Below the pieces are notes generated by a model. It was given only the letters and a program-made list of their open reading frames with translations, was not told the DNA's origin and ran no database searches. Both the position numbers and the translations under genes were made by a program. A stretch of 64,000 nucleotides of DNA, from NCBI GenBank assembly GCA_008360975.2, contig CM039182.1:15782324-15846323 (forward strand), written 5' to 3'. Below, in pieces: positions 38,601-49,544 of this stretch. This DNA is from Lichenostomus cassidix. Its lineage: Eukaryota; Chordata; Aves; Passeriformes; Meliphagidae. Positions within the stretch are counted from its first letter, which is position 1. Each line of letters begins with the position of its first letter.

Positions 38601-40716
38601 CACTAATCCCCATTGTTTAATGATTTTGTATCTTTTTGTACATAAAGACTTACGTGCACACAATATTTCCTCCTATCCTGATGAATGTGTTTGCTACCAA
38701 TAAAAGAAGTTACAACTAAGACTTAATAGAACATCACATATAGCAGTGCAGAGTCCCTTTAAGTGGCCCATGATGCCACTGGTATCAAATGTAAATACTT
38801 TTTGTGGGAGACAAGGATTCTGAGCATACAGTTGCTAAAAATCACACTTCTTAGGCATCTGTGTCAAGTGCATATTACCATGTGGCAGGCAGCTGTTTGC
38901 TATGACCACAGCTTCTACTCATTTCCAGGCTGGAGAAACAAAACAAAGCCTTATTTACTTTTTGGTCTTCCCCCCCACCCTGTTCTTTTATTCTCTTTTT
39001 GCATGTGAATTTAGGAGCCAAGTGCTTTTTAGCATTTGGACAAAGTCCTGCATTGACAAAAAGAGTAACCACTGAAATTCCTTTATTTCAATGAGGATGG
39101 GTGACAACTCCAGAGTTAATCATAGACCAGCCTTTTTTCTCACCTTAGTCCAGATCTCCAAAACCAAATGGCAGCTTTATTCATCAATGAATAATTAAAA
39201 TAACAACGTTTTTAAAAATCATGGCACACAGGTTTTTACCAGTACCTTCAGATGGTTCAACCAGGATGCTATTTAAGAACAGTTCTTTTTAGTTATAACT
39301 ATTTTCATTCGGAACATACAAATTATGGAACCCTTATAGTGCCACTAGAATAAAAACATCATTTTACCAGTCTTGCATGCCAGCCAACTTCTATATTCCC
39401 CACCTTTTTTCCAAACGTAGCTATGTACAAAGCACAGCACCCTCAAAGGGACCACATTTAAGACAGCGTTTGTTCAGAAGTCAGGACTCCAGCCACTTAC
39501 TACACCATGCTAATACCAGTTTAATATCTGATCTTTCCTAGTCAAGCAATAAGAGACACCTGAATACCTCAGTATTAAGCTCCTGTACCTGAACAGCAGC
39601 ACTGTTATCATTTAACAGCATTTTATTTCCTCCACATAATGCCTCTTTTAACAAGCTTTCTGATATAAAGAAACAGGTATGTAAATAGGTATGCAAAACC
39701 ACTGTGTGTTTTATCTGCCCCAGGAAAAATTCTTCCATATGGCCACTCATATATGAGAGATGACCTCAACTAAAAGAAATTTGCTCAGATCATGCGTGTC
39801 ATCAGGGGCCTACTGTACTAATTATCGATTCAGTAGATAACTCAAACGAATAACTGACAGATTTTTAACGAATATGGGCTCTTTTTTTTTCCTAATTAGC
39901 AATTTGTCTGTAATTTACGGTCATGGCAGAGGACACAGATTATTGCCATAAAAACATCAAATCTAAAATTACTGGTGTGCTACGTTCCCAGATGCCCTCC
40001 CACATTTATATCCCACTCCCTTTACTAAAAACTGTATCACTACCAAAAAACCAGTTTAAAAAACCACACACAAAATAAAATGCCGACCCCTTAGGTTTCG
40101 GATCTACAGCTTAGCCAAAGCCATGAATAGGCCAGGGAGGAAGAAACCAACTTCGAAGTACTTCATAAAGCCTGTAATTACCAGAAGAATGTCTGACAGA
40201 ACTATTTCGCTGCGTCCCCCTGCCCCCCGCACACATCCAATGCTGGGTCACTTGTGACTCTGCATATATCTATTATGGACTAGCCATTAACCCCAAAGCG
40301 CCGTGGAGATGTACAAGGGCACCTATCTCTCCACGACGCGACGCTGCCCCGGGCATAGGGCGGCCCAGGTCACCCCGGTCAGCCCGACAGAACCCCCGCC
40401 TCATCCGTCTGCAGCTGGGCCTGGCGGACACCAGCTCGGGGCCGGCGGCTGCGGGAGCGCTGCGGAGGAGGAGAAGGAGGAGGAGGAGGGCGGAGGGGGA
40501 ACCTGCCGGCCGCCGGGGGGCTGGCCGGGAAGGGCCGAGAGCGCTCCCCCCGCGGGCCTGGCCCTGCGGGGCGCAGGCCGCGCCCAGGCGGCGTTGTCCG
40601 ACAAGGGGCCTAGGAGAGGCCGCGGGAGGCTGGCGGACGCCCCCTCACCTGGACTTGCCGACGCCGCTCTCGCCGATGATGAGGATCTTCAGGGTGGTCA
40701 GCACGTCCTCGTCCAT
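25778..40716 (-). CDS. RAB18: RAB18, small Rab GTPase (seven coding exons, spliced span)
   Basis: Seven exons, 40649-40716, 38013-38068, 32728-32789, 30907-30979, 27669-27787, 27522-27588 and 25778-25956, join to 624 bases, giving 207 residues plus stop. All six introns are GT-AG, with phases 2,1,0,1,0,1. In the deduced protein the P-loop GESGVGKS is at 15-22, switch I Thr at 40, DTAGQE at 63-68, NKID at 122-125 and SAK at 151-153. The tail ends CSML, with Cys200 and Cys204. Known for the family: RAB18 cycles between GDP and GTP on ER, Golgi and lipid-droplet membranes, RAB3GAP1/2 acts as its exchange factor, and human loss causes Warburg Micro syndrome. Leu24 and Arg93, sites hit in patients, are intact here. 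As I recall, human RAB18 has 206 residues; the extra one here is a Gly in the run before ACGGYC. Nothing suggests a pseudogene. Identification is near certain. Confidence 0.97.
26195..26280. repeat. Nested inverted and direct repeats in RAB18 intron 6
   Basis: The 17-base arms TTTCTGTAGAAAGCTTT (26204-26220) and their exact reverse complement (26227-26243) flank a 6-base spacer. In addition, a 23-base segment at 26195-26217 recurs at 26258-26280 with one mismatch. On RNA the arms would form a strong hairpin. Confidence 0.9.
26657..26688. repeat. (AT)10(AC)6 microsatellite
   Basis: Ten AT units are followed by six AC units in RAB18 intron 6. It is a likely length-polymorphic site. Confidence 0.95.
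27522..27588 (-). CDS. RAB18: RAB18 coding exon 6
   Basis: The exon is bounded by TATTATAG and GTATGT. It encodes [20 protein letters not shown], then FI and the first base of Glu149. This is helix 4 and strand 6 of the G domain. Only 80 bases separate it from exon 5. Confidence 0.95.
27669..27787 (-). CDS. RAB18: RAB18 coding exon 5
   Basis: The exon is bounded by CTTTCAG and GTAAAC. It encodes [20 protein letters not shown] and on to the guanine-specificity motif GNKIDK (residues 121-126). Arg93, deleted in some human patients, is present. Residue 117 is Lys, where I recall Asn in human. The exon ends in phase 0 at an 80-base intron. Confidence 0.96.
29101..30472 (+). mobile_element. Solo ERVL-type LTR in RAB18 intron 4
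   Basis: The element starts TGTGGTGGTTTTGATTGACC and ends CAGGGTCAAACCCCGACA, so the TG...CA ends form an imperfect inverted repeat. Inside are phrases I know from passerine ERVL-type LTRs, such as AGAGCCAATCTCTGATGGCT, GGGCCAATTAGAGGTGCTAG, ATGGTGAAGGCCATGGGG and GTGCCTGGTGTTTAGTCAGG. An AATAAA lies at 30197-30202. No gag or pol remnant flanks it, so it is a solo LTR, antisense to RAB18. I see no clear target-site duplication (AGATC before, GACCC after). It is longer than a typical solo LTR, partly through an internal duplication. The family name is from memory. Confidence 0.72.
30039..30058. repeat. (AG)n microsatellite inside the LTR
   Basis: A run of AG units lies between the two copies of the duplicated LTR segment. 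Confidence 0.9.
30907..30979 (-). CDS. RAB18: RAB18 coding exon 4
   Basis: The exon is bounded by TTTTTAG and GTAAGT. It begins with [18 protein letters not shown], the switch II signature with the catalytic Gln67, and continues through AQGVIL. Its last base starts codon 87. The exon is 73 bases long. Confidence 0.96.
32728..32789 (-). CDS. RAB18: RAB18 coding exon 3
   Basis: The exon is bounded by CCTCCTAG and GTAAGT. It encodes [20 protein letters not shown] followed by Trp62, ending in phase 0. These residues form the Rab family strands 2 and 3 between the switches, and GVDFK is the typical Rab effector-region signature. Confidence 0.95.
33746..33774. repeat. Perfect 13-base inverted repeat in RAB18 intron 2
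   Basis: TTTAAACTTCAGT and its exact reverse complement are separated by TGC. No Pol III or mobile-element ends are visible around it. Confidence 0.9.
34727..34744. repeat. Perfect 18-base palindrome in RAB18 intron 2
   Basis: GATCACTTTAAAGTGATC is its own reverse complement and could bind a dimeric factor. No other signals are near it. Confidence 0.9.
36836..36875. repeat. (CAAA)n simple repeat
   Basis: ACAAACAAACAAACAAA and related A-rich sequence lie in RAB18 intron 2. On the gene's strand it reads (GTTT)n. Confidence 0.9.
38013..38068 (-). CDS. RAB18: RAB18 coding exon 2
   Basis: The exon is bounded by the acceptor TTATCAG and the donor GTAAGT. It completes Ser23 and encodes [18 protein letters not shown] and the first base of Gly42. 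This is the end of helix 1 and the switch I effector loop, including Thr40, which coordinates magnesium in the GTP state. It is 56 bases long. Confidence 0.95.
38069..40648 (-). other. RAB18: RAB18 intron 1 (2.6 kb)
   Basis: The first 340 bases, on the exon 1 side, belong to the CpG island. The rest is AT-rich, with no element recognised. Confidence 0.8.
40464..40495. repeat. (GGA)n purine repeat
   Basis: A GGA-rich tract at the start of RAB18 intron 1 within the CpG island. On the gene's strand it is a (TCC)n pyrimidine tract. Confidence 0.85.
40649..40716 (-). CDS. RAB18: RAB18 coding exon 1
   Basis: The ATG at 40714-40716 opens [10 protein letters not shown], the expected RAB18 N-terminus. 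The exon encodes residues 1-22, including the whole P-loop GESGVGKS, and two bases of codon 23. The donor is CCAG|GTGAG. It is GC-rich and lies in the CpG island. No other in-frame start fits, because the family begins exactly at this Met. Confidence 0.96.
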
Positions 40717-40870
40717 CCCGGCAGCACCCCCCGACCGGCCCCGACCGGCCCCGACCGCCCGACGCTCCCTGCGCAGCTGCGGCGGCGGCGCTGCGCCTGC
40801 GCGGGGCTGCCCGCGGTTTGTTTACAGCGGGCGGGGCGGGGCGGGCGGTGCGCGTGCGCGGGGCTCGCGG
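40717..40870 (-). promoter_or_regulatory. RAB18 5' UTR and core promoter region
   Basis: The sequence directly upstream of the start codon holds a 10-base CCCGACCGGC-like unit repeated three times (40731-40760). An NRF1-like TGCGCCTGCGC lies at 40792-40802 and a forkhead-like TGTTTAC at 40819-40825. A run of Sp1-type GGGCGG boxes covers 40829-40848, and a second NRF1-like TGCGCGTGCGC covers 40849-40859. There is no TATA box at a suitable place. Where the transcript starts within this stretch cannot be read from sequence. Confidence 0.6.
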
Positions 40871-40954
40871 CGGGGGGAGCGCCTGGCGGCGGCCTGAGGG
40901 GTGAGGGGGGTTTGGAGCTGCTGGCGGTGGCGGAGAAACCGGAGACAGTGGCAG

Positions 40955-41121
40955 CGAGTTATTAGACATTGGAACGGGCTGCCCGCCGAGGTGGTGGGAT
41001 CCCCGTCCCCGGAGGTTTTTAGGGGAAGACTGGACGTGGCACTCGGTGCCACGGCGTGGTTGACACGGTGGTGATCGGTCAGAGGTTGGACTCGATGAGC
41101 TCAGAGGTCTTTTCTGTGATT
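40955..41121 (+). repeat. CR1 LINE 3' end inside the CpG island
   Basis: Sense-strand CR1 landmarks are clear: CATTGGAACGGGCTGCCC, GAGGTGGTGG, AGACTGGACGTGGCACT, GTTGGACTCGATGAGCTC and GGTCTTTTCTGTGATTG at the 3' end. It points away from RAB18, about 240 bases upstream of the RAB18 start codon. Unlike the other copies here, it keeps about a dozen CpG pairs. Confidence 0.88.
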
Positions 41122-41215
41122 GCTTGCGGCGCACGAAGGCTGTCGGCCAGGGCCCGGTGCGGGAGCAGAGCCAGCTGCCCATCCCGCGGGGAACAGCTGG
41201 TCCGGAGCCTGCCAC

Positions 41216-44200
41216 CAAAACATGGGCTGCTTGGGCACAAACCAGAGTGCAGGCCAGCTGGTACGTGACACCACGGACTGTTCTACCAGCATCTTACATT
41301 CGCCCTTAAAAGCCCTAAATGTTTGCTTTTAAACTGATTCCTGTGAGAAAGTCTCTTTATAACCAACTCAGCTAACCTGCTATTATGGCTTGGGACCTAC
41401 CTCAGGCCGTGTGTAAACAAGTGCAACTCTTCTAAAATTAGCAGAATATGTGGCAGATGTGGGTCTGAGATTCCTTGGCTGGTGGTATAGCCCTTGGCCC
41501 AGCTGGGCAGCCTCTGGGCAGTCCATAGACTGACTCCATCACACACATGAACGAGTTCATGCTCTTCCGTAGCCACACCAATCAGTCACACCAAAGGAAG
41601 AGATCAGGCCATGTCAGCAGTTTGCACAAGGCAGGTTTGCTTGCGAGGCTGTCCTGATTTGTGTCAGAATGATGGCTGCAGTGGGCACAGCTCTTCCAGC
41701 AGAGTCCTGACTCTGCTGAGCAGTTGCCTTCACCTGAGTTCCAGATCAACACAGAAACCGCTCTCTGGTGTTTTTGTGGTAAACCTCTCTGTTGCCTGGC
41801 TCCTTCCACTTTCAGGATCTGGTCTCCTGACTCTTTTACCTCAGAAAAATAGCTCCCAGGATGAGTACAATAACAGTAATTATCCTATTAAACTATGGAG
41901 ACATTCTATAATTAAACGTGCAAATGGCTGGCTGTGTTTACAACAGCACTGTGCTTGTTTGTAATGAGTAACATAAAAGTTTTTGAAGGTGTGACAGTTT
42001 TCATAGTTTGGATTGTGTTTTTGCAGTCATGCAAGAAAGCAGAATGTCTATACTCTCTAGTTTTTGTTGAAGCATACAGGAGCTGTGGGGTCTTAGTGTG
42101 GATCAGGATGAGGATTTGAATTCGGAAGGTATATCCAAACAGCAAAGTATTCTACTAAGGCTATTGAATCTCTTGAAGTCAGAGAGTATTTGTATTGTGG
42201 GATTTGATTTCCTTTTTCCATTGCAGCCATAGAATTAAACTATTAATGTGGATATTAGTCCTGATTCAGATCATAATCCTGTACCTCACTCAGAATGAAG
42301 GGTTGGTCAGGGTGGCATTCAGATCTTTGACTTTAATGATGAGCAGATGCAAGAAAAGAGGGAAAAGCTGCCCTAAGTAAACAATTCCATAGCTCATGCT
42401 TATGGATGTGGTGTTTTAGACCCTCTTAGGCATGCACTTTGAGAACAGGTATTTCTCCAGGTTGTCCTCCTTCAGTTGGAACTATGTAGTCCTCTCACTT
42501 TGAGATTGGATCTGAGTGCCACAATCAGCCTGTCTGCTGTCTGCATATCTATTTTAACTCAGGGAAGCCAGGCCTATTGCAGGAACCACCTGTTGGGTAA
42601 TTAAAGTGTCTCATCCTTTAAAACAAGAATATTATTTATTCATTGAAAGATGTACGATGATCAGGACATATTTCAACAAACTTTAGCAGAGTTCTTCATT
42701 GAAGCCATTTCTGAACTGGTAGAGGCACCTAGCCTGCTGTAATTCATGGGTGCCTGTCTTTTTTCTTGCCTGCTTTTCAGTTCTCATCAGGAGTCCTCTT
42801 TTACTCCTCAGAACTAGCCTAATCCCTTGAATAAGGCTGGGAGGGTTTCTTCTTTTATTGTTTATTGTCCCATTTGATCCTGATCTCAGATGTGGGAGAG
42901 TCAAGCCACAGCAGTGTGGTTGGCCCTCCCTGATAATCAGTCTTCCTAGAAGAACACTGATGATTTTTTTTAATGCTATGCTGTTTCCTCTTGATTTCAT
43001 CTTAGCAATCTCTGCATTTCTGACAGAATGGCACATAGCAGATCAACTTGTCTGCTTAGAATATTTATAAATAATTATGCATAGAGGCTTTCCTTATTCT
43101 GCATACAGTGCTAAGGGAAGCAGTCTGATGGTGGAAAACTAGTGTAACTGATTGCAAGGAAGGTCACTGCTATGGGGAGAGAGAGAGAGAAAGGAACATC
43201 AGCTATGCACTTCAGTTTCCCCTCATGCTTTGCAGTCTTGCATGAAGGCTGCCTGGTTCGTGGTTTGATAAAGGGCTCAGAGAAGTAGAAAAATGTCAGG
43301 TCCATCTCAGCCTGTGCAAATGTATGCGATCAGTTTTCCTGAGCTTTTGATTACTTCAGGGATGTGACAGAGAAGGAAAGACATCTTGACAGTGATATCC
43401 TGTACTCTCACCATTAAAATTCCCTGTCCACTGTGTTACAGACTTGGCTATATCTTTGATCATGAAAACAGATCATTAGGACTGAGTAACTGTGATTACC
43501 TTTCTCAAAAGATGGGAAATTATTTATAGTCACTCCCTTGGGGCTGTGATCTATAATGAAAGGGCCACTGCACTTCATGTACCCTCAAGGGACTGTAGAG
43601 CAGCTGCATAGTGCAGTGTCCTTACGCAGCACTGAGAGCAAGTAAAGGTGAGAAGGATGTCCATCTTGTTCCTGCTGAACCAGCTGCAGGGTAACCTTGG
43701 CAACAGAGATGAGTGTGTCAGTAATAATTAGTCAGTACCACGGGTGACAACCTGCAATAAACAACAAAGAGCTCCCTCAGTCTCATTCTGTGTCTGAAAG
43801 ACACCTGGGAGGTTTGGTAAGTTCACATGAACCATCTGCCTTACTTCCACAGCTTAAACGTGGGGATAGTGGTATTTGCTATAGAGGACTGCAGAAATAG
43901 CAATGTATCAAGGGAGCTAAGCTGCCAGCACTGCCTAGTTTAGCATGTGCTCTGAAATTCATGATGGGAGAGTGTCCCCTTAACTACATGGCTATCTTCT
44001 TGTCTTTCTTTGCCACCACCAGTGAAAACAGGCCCTGAAATGTATAGGTTTTGCTGAGGCTGCCTAGGTACACACAAGTCTCAGGAGCATGCACCTCTCT
44101 AGGTGTCAAAGTCCTTAATTCATTGGTACTCTCAAAGATTTTCTCAGTTATGCCAACCTTGCACAGTGTGTAGCAGAAGCTGAGAAGCTCAGCCACTTCA

Positions 44201-45731
44201 GAGAGAGGTTGACAGCAATCTACAGGTCTCCTCCTGCAAAGACTAATCCTGCTGTCCCATTTTCACATTGTGAGGCTGACCCATATGTTGTTGTGGCAGT
44301 GAGTCAGGAGTTATGATTCACGGTGAAACAAGCACGATTGCTAAACTCACCAGTCCCTCCCAGCGGAGGTGACACACAAACACACGCTCATTCTTTTTTG
44401 CTGCTTCATGAAGTAATTTGCAAGGTTTGTAAAACTGGCACCATATGTGTCAGAGTGGGGGACGTTCCTTTTCTGTGTGATATCCTTAAACACACTCCAC
44501 ACATCCATGTGATTTCACATGCAGTGAATAAAAGCAAAGAGTGAAAGTGCTGCAGCAGTCCCAGAACTCTGGGCAGGATTCCTCTGGAGACCACACTGCA
44601 ATGCAAAGGATTCTGCTATGTCTGGCCACTCCTTTTCTGAAGAATCCAGCCTATTTTTATGAAGAAACTACATAATAATCATTCTCTCCCTGCCTCCAGC
44701 AGCAGCCAGAGCTGGGCACCCATATCTGTTGATCTTCTCAGTGTCTGCTTGGTTTCTGTGAACAGTAAGGGGGATTTAAGACTATAAGCACATTAGCTCT
44801 GGGCAATTAAAAACACTGCTTATAGTCAACACAGTTTAAAAAACGTGGATTATACACAGTATTGGGGCTGTGACTGGAATCGGCTGTTTGGGGAAGAACA
44901 AGAAAAAATATTGTTTCAGCCATTCAAACAGCCATGGTTGTATATGAGAATGATATGCCAGTATTTTTTACAGAAAACCAACATGTATTTTGAAGATCAT
45001 TAACTGTGACTTGCATAATGACCATGAGTAGATTGCTGAGTTTGTGCTAGAATAATGTGATTGCTGAAAATAATATGAAAAAGTTAATTGCATGCTTTGG
45101 AATTTTATTTTGCTAGATACAAGGTGTAATTTATGGACACTACATCTTGCCTTTCTGCTGGAAATTGATGAAAAAGGCTAGCCACCTCCTACTTACATAA
45201 AACTTTGTTCAGATAAATTGGTTAATCATTTAATCCCAAGTAATGCAAGCAATAATCTTAAAACCAACAATTTATCTTTCTCCATTGTGTCATGAATCTT
45301 AAACCAAAGACAGTTTTTGATACTGAAAGACCTAAATACTATTTTTTAAATGTCTCTAAAGCAACCATTGAAATCTATAAACATTAATAATAGAGAAGTA
45401 GATTACTGTTTAGGAATGTTAGATTCCTTACAAAGCATTAATTACATTTTAAACAATAAGAAAATAGCTTTGATATTTGAAGTGAATCTATCATCTACTG
45501 TACATCAATAATGAAAAGGGTGAGACAACAGATTTCAAAGGAGACACAGCAGGAACAACAAAGTTTGAATGTTAGTTTTCCCACAGTTGCACTTCATGTG
45601 CCCTTCACAAACATACGGAACTGTGAGTGCTGTGAATTTCTCTTTTTTCCTAGCAAGTGTAATTGTATCCAGTGGAGCACAATATATAATATTTATAAAT
45701 TAAAATTTAAATATATAATATTTACCACTCA
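41216..45731. other. Intergenic upstream of RAB18
   Basis: No exon recognised on either strand. A short (GA)n occurs at 43177-43190. If a divergent transcript starts at the CpG island it would run through here, but no supporting exon is clear. Confidence 0.6.
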
Positions 45732-46060
45732 GATCACAGAATCACTTACATTATAACAGACCTCTGAGATAACTGAGTCCAACCTTTAGGTGATCACCAC
45801 CTTGTCAACTAGACCATGGTACTGAGTGCCACATCCAGTCTTCCTTAAACAGCTCCAGGAACAGGGACTCCACCACCTCCCTGGGCAGCCCATTCGACTA
45901 TTTAACAACCCTTTCTGTGATGAAATTCCTCCTTATGTGCAACCCAAACCTTCCCTGGCACAGCTTGAGGGCATGTCATAGCCTGTCCAGATCTCCCTGC
46001 AGAGCCTTCCTGCCCTCCAGCAAGTCAACACTCACACCCAACTTGGTGTCATCTGTGAAC
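45732..46060 (-). repeat. CR1 LINE 3' end, minus orientation
   Basis: The fragment opens with GATCACAGAATCACTTAC on the plus strand, then ACTCCACCACCTCCCTGGGC and CCTTCCCTGGCACAGCTTGA. The end with ACTTGGTGTCATCTGTGAAC belongs to the same CR1 subfamily class, further 5' in the element. It is 5'-truncated. Confidence 0.85.
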
Positions 46061-49000
46061 AATTCAATCCCCTCAACCAGAAATCACAGATTATCTGACA
46101 AACCAAACTGATAGGAAGTGTTTCCTCTCAGTCTTAACAAAATAAAAACTAATACGTGTCCAAATCTTACTATTTCCACCTTGGTGCCTCTGTTTTTCAA
46201 AAGGCACTTAAGGATTCTCTTTGGGCTTCTGATGTTGGAGGGACAGCTAAAGATGGATTTTATGAATACAGTAAACCTGCTAAAGGAGACACAGTAGGTA
46301 TGCAATACCTTTCTGCTTAGGCAAGGTCTGTATTTGTCACAAGCAAAACAACTCTGGCTCCTTCTCAGAAAGCAGCTGTTCTGAAAGAACTCTTCTTGTT
46401 TTCAAAGAAAGTATACTTTAAATTATCATTTCAAGGTGGGGGTGGGGGGGAATATGGAATGGAGTGAGTTTGCATTTAGTAAAGAACTTATTTCTCCTTC
46501 TCCAGTTGCTTTCAGTACTTAATACGGGGGAAGGGAAGGAATAACCCCTTCCCTGCTGTGAGACCATTTTATCCATAATCCCTTCTGAAGGGATAACATA
46601 CCTCATCCAGCATTAGATTGCACACGCCTCTGGGATTAGCTGTGAGAATGGGACGGGGTGGATTGAATAACCACTGCCATCAGTATCCTGCTCTTTGCAC
46701 TACATTATGTGAAGGAGTGCTGGTAAATCAGAGAATCTGGTGGGCAAGGGACATAGACATAATATCAAGGCAGGGATTGCCAAGTAAGCCCCCCCCCCAA
46801 AAAATTGTATTAAATCTACAATGATTGTTGGAAGAAATGCACACAGAAGTGTAAATTCATATGAGGGCAAATCAGGGCCTACTATGGCAACTAGTTTTAT
46901 CAGGTCAGAGCAAAGTCCATCTGTCACCAGTGACAGTAGCTTTGCCTAGGCAACAACATACAGACAGGACAAGCATGAAGAGCACTTGCCAAGAATGTTA
47001 CTGCAGAGTGGAGCAGCTTGTGACCCAGACCTTCTTGAGCCCATTGTGATGGTATATTCATATATAATGGCTGTATTTCTCTTAAAGAGTAGCAGTATTT
47101 CTCTTCACAGAAGATGATTTCTCATCCATGTATTTTTAACCCAAAAGAACACATAGAGCCTCATGTGGCAAAGTTGCACAGATTAACTACATATACATCC
47201 TTATTTTTGTCTTATTCTTTCTGCCTACTGCCTTCATTTGATTTCCCTTCTCAGATAAGGCACAACTGTGAGCAACTGTCTATTTACTTAGCCTATTCCA
47301 CTCATGATTTTGTAGATCTCCAGCATACTCTCCCATAATTCTAATTTTTTCAGCCAGAGGAATCGTGATCTGTTTAATCATTCTTCATATGGAAGCCATT
47401 AAAACATTAATTATCATCTTTTCACTTTGCTGTGCAGATGCTTTCCTGATGTATCATTTTTCAGATGAGAAGACTAAACTAGGGAAAGTACAGAAAAAAA
47501 TAGTGCCCTTAGGGCTGAAAACAAGATGTTTCTGGTTTATTCTATGAGAGATCTTTAATATTTTCTAGCAGTCTATTTGTTTTAATGGTTACCAATTTGC
47601 TCTGAGCTAACATTTTCATAGATCTGTACATTATAATGTTTCCTAAATCCTTCCTTTGCCTATTTATTCATGTCCTTTTACTTCTACAGTTTAAACAGTA
47701 TTTGTCTGTTTGAAATCCTGCCCTCCCATTCATTCTGGAGTGGTAACAGCCAGGTCAGTGTTCTTCACCACAAATGTACTTTTAGGATATTTTTAAAACA
47801 GGATCACAGAGCAGAAGGATAGAATTTTTGCGTTTTCATTTGTGCTCATTGCCACTTGCCCTGTTGCTGGATACTGCTGAGAGGAGTCTGGCTCTATCTT
47901 CTTTACTCCACTCCCACCAGGTGTCAATCCACATTGACAAGATCCACCCTCAGCTGTCTGTTCTCCAGGCTAAATGGCCATGAGGAATTGTGCGAGGGAT
48001 TTAGAATTCTCCTTTATCTTGCTCTTTACCCATGTTGGCCTTTTCAGTAATTCATAAGTTGCTACTGACAGATGGCTTACAGTTACTCTGAACTTCAAGT
48101 ATGGTGTCCTTAACACAGACTGCATTTTGCCTGCTATCTAGTCTTTAGTAATCTTTAAAGTGCTCTTCAATGGGGTTTTTTTTTTCAGTTTTTCTAGGTG
48201 CAGGATTTTCCTCCTTTTATCATTTCTGCAAGACCACTGAATACAATTGTTACTCTAAGACTTTTTAATAGTTATGTTTTGACTGTGGGTCAAAGTATCC
48301 CTTCCAACTCAGGACATTTTGTGATTCTTTGGTTCTGTTCCCATCATAAGGGCCAATATCGATCATTGTTCTTCCTCTCGTGCTGAACTACCTGTTTAGA
48401 GCTGTAGTGGTTCACTCCTCTTCTCCCTCCTTGGGCCACTTTACAATCTCAGGAATTCTCATTAGGCCTTGGCTTTTGTATGAGTTGTGAGAAGTTTCCA
48501 TTGCCCACAGCAGGAACTCTTACATGGCTAAGGTGGGGGCAGCACTGATCGCACCAGCTACTCCTGTTTCCTGACCACAGTGGGGAAAAAGAGAGACTCC
48601 ATCAACCCATGACAGCCTTGGATCGTTCTGCACCCTATTTGTAGCCTGAGTGGAATGGTACCATTGTGACTGGACTTTTGAATATTACAGTATTTTACTG
48701 ACCTGTATTGAGGCCAGGATGGAAATTTGCTGATAACTAAAGCAAAATGTTTTGGGAGCCTATAAACAGTGGTTCTAGGGAACACCCTTTAAGCTTTCCT
48801 GAAGTGCAGTGGGCTGTGACCAGCATCTCCCCCTGAATGGAACACATCTCAGAGCTCACCAACTCTCACATTTACAATACTTGAAGGACTGCCACTGAAA
48901 GCCAAAGACAGGTCCTGGGCTGATAGTCCCAACCACTTCTCAAGGCTCAGCCCTTGCCCATTGAGAAATAACAAAGCATTTGATGTGAGTAGTTCAAAGG

Positions 49001-49137
49001 GAATTTTTAACAGATAAATCCTTATATATTTATGTATATGTATTTTTGTGTCTGGTGCATGTGGATATGAATTGATTTAAATACCCTGTAGCAAGTATAG
49101 TATGAATATTGCCATCTCTGATCTATAGTAAAGTCAC
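46061..49137. other. Intergenic, one short CR1 piece
   Basis: Unique-looking sequence, with G-rich (46437-46449) and C-rich (about 46790) homopolymer tracts and the CR1 end at 48287. Confidence 0.6.
48287..48336 (+). repeat. Short CR1 3'-terminal fragment
   Basis: TCCCTTCCAACTCAGGACAT followed by TTTGTGATTCTTTGGTTCTG is the extreme 3' end of a CR1, with its ATTCTRTG-type tail in diverged form. Only about 50 bases are recognisable. Confidence 0.6.
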
Positions 49138-49544
49138 TGTTGTTGTTGTAGTAAATCCTATTGAGTCACTTTGTAAACGCTCAATTAATCCTTGATTAAG
49201 TGCTGCTAAATCCTTTAAATATAAATCCCTGACCCAATCCGAGACTAAAGTTGGCCCTAGCTGTACTTATACTTCATCAGGAGTTTAGGAAGGAAGGGGT
49301 CCCCTCTGAACCTCATGATTCAGTGGGAGTGTCTCCTTTATCCTTTTGCATCTCTCATCTCCATGGAAACCATTCTAAATTGATTGTAATCCAATTCTCC
49401 TTTGTATGTTTCAACCATGTAACAAGAGAGTGAACCTTGCCACTGAAGTTTAAGTCATGCTTTCATTAAATTTATATTAAACCTGTTTTTTCTAATTCCT
49501 TTGATGTCAATTCCTTAAGTGGTCTAAACCAGTCATTCCCAACA
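49138..49544 (+). mobile_element. Possible solo LTR (unassigned retroviral family)
   Basis: The segment runs from TGTTGTTGTTGTAG to TCATTCCCAACA, with a short TGTTG...CAACA terminal inverted repeat. A TATAAA lies at 49220-49225. An ATTAAA poly(A) signal at 49465-49470 is followed by a T-rich stretch, the order expected for U3-R-U5. The flanks AGTCAC and AGTGAA only partly match, so a target duplication is unproven. No internal viral sequence is attached. Confidence 0.4.

Larger units (their letters stand above)
40310..41215. promoter_or_regulatory. CpG island over RAB18 first exon
   Basis: GC content and CpG frequency rise sharply here against an AT-rich background. The island covers RAB18 coding exon 1, the presumed 5' UTR, the start of intron 1 and a CR1 relic upstream. 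Long open frames on both strands inside the island are composition artefacts. An island of this kind fits the broad, housekeeping-type expression of RAB18. Confidence 0.85.

Noticed and set aside
40303..40965. 220-codon plus-strand open frame, rich in Gly, Ala, Pro and Arg
   Set aside because: It lies across the CpG island antisense to RAB18 exon 1. Stop codons are rare there because of GC content, and the translation is low-complexity.
40610..41218. 202-codon minus-strand frame over RAB18 exon 1
   Set aside because: It reads RAB18 exon 1 in the wrong frame and then the CR1 relic; it is a composition artefact.
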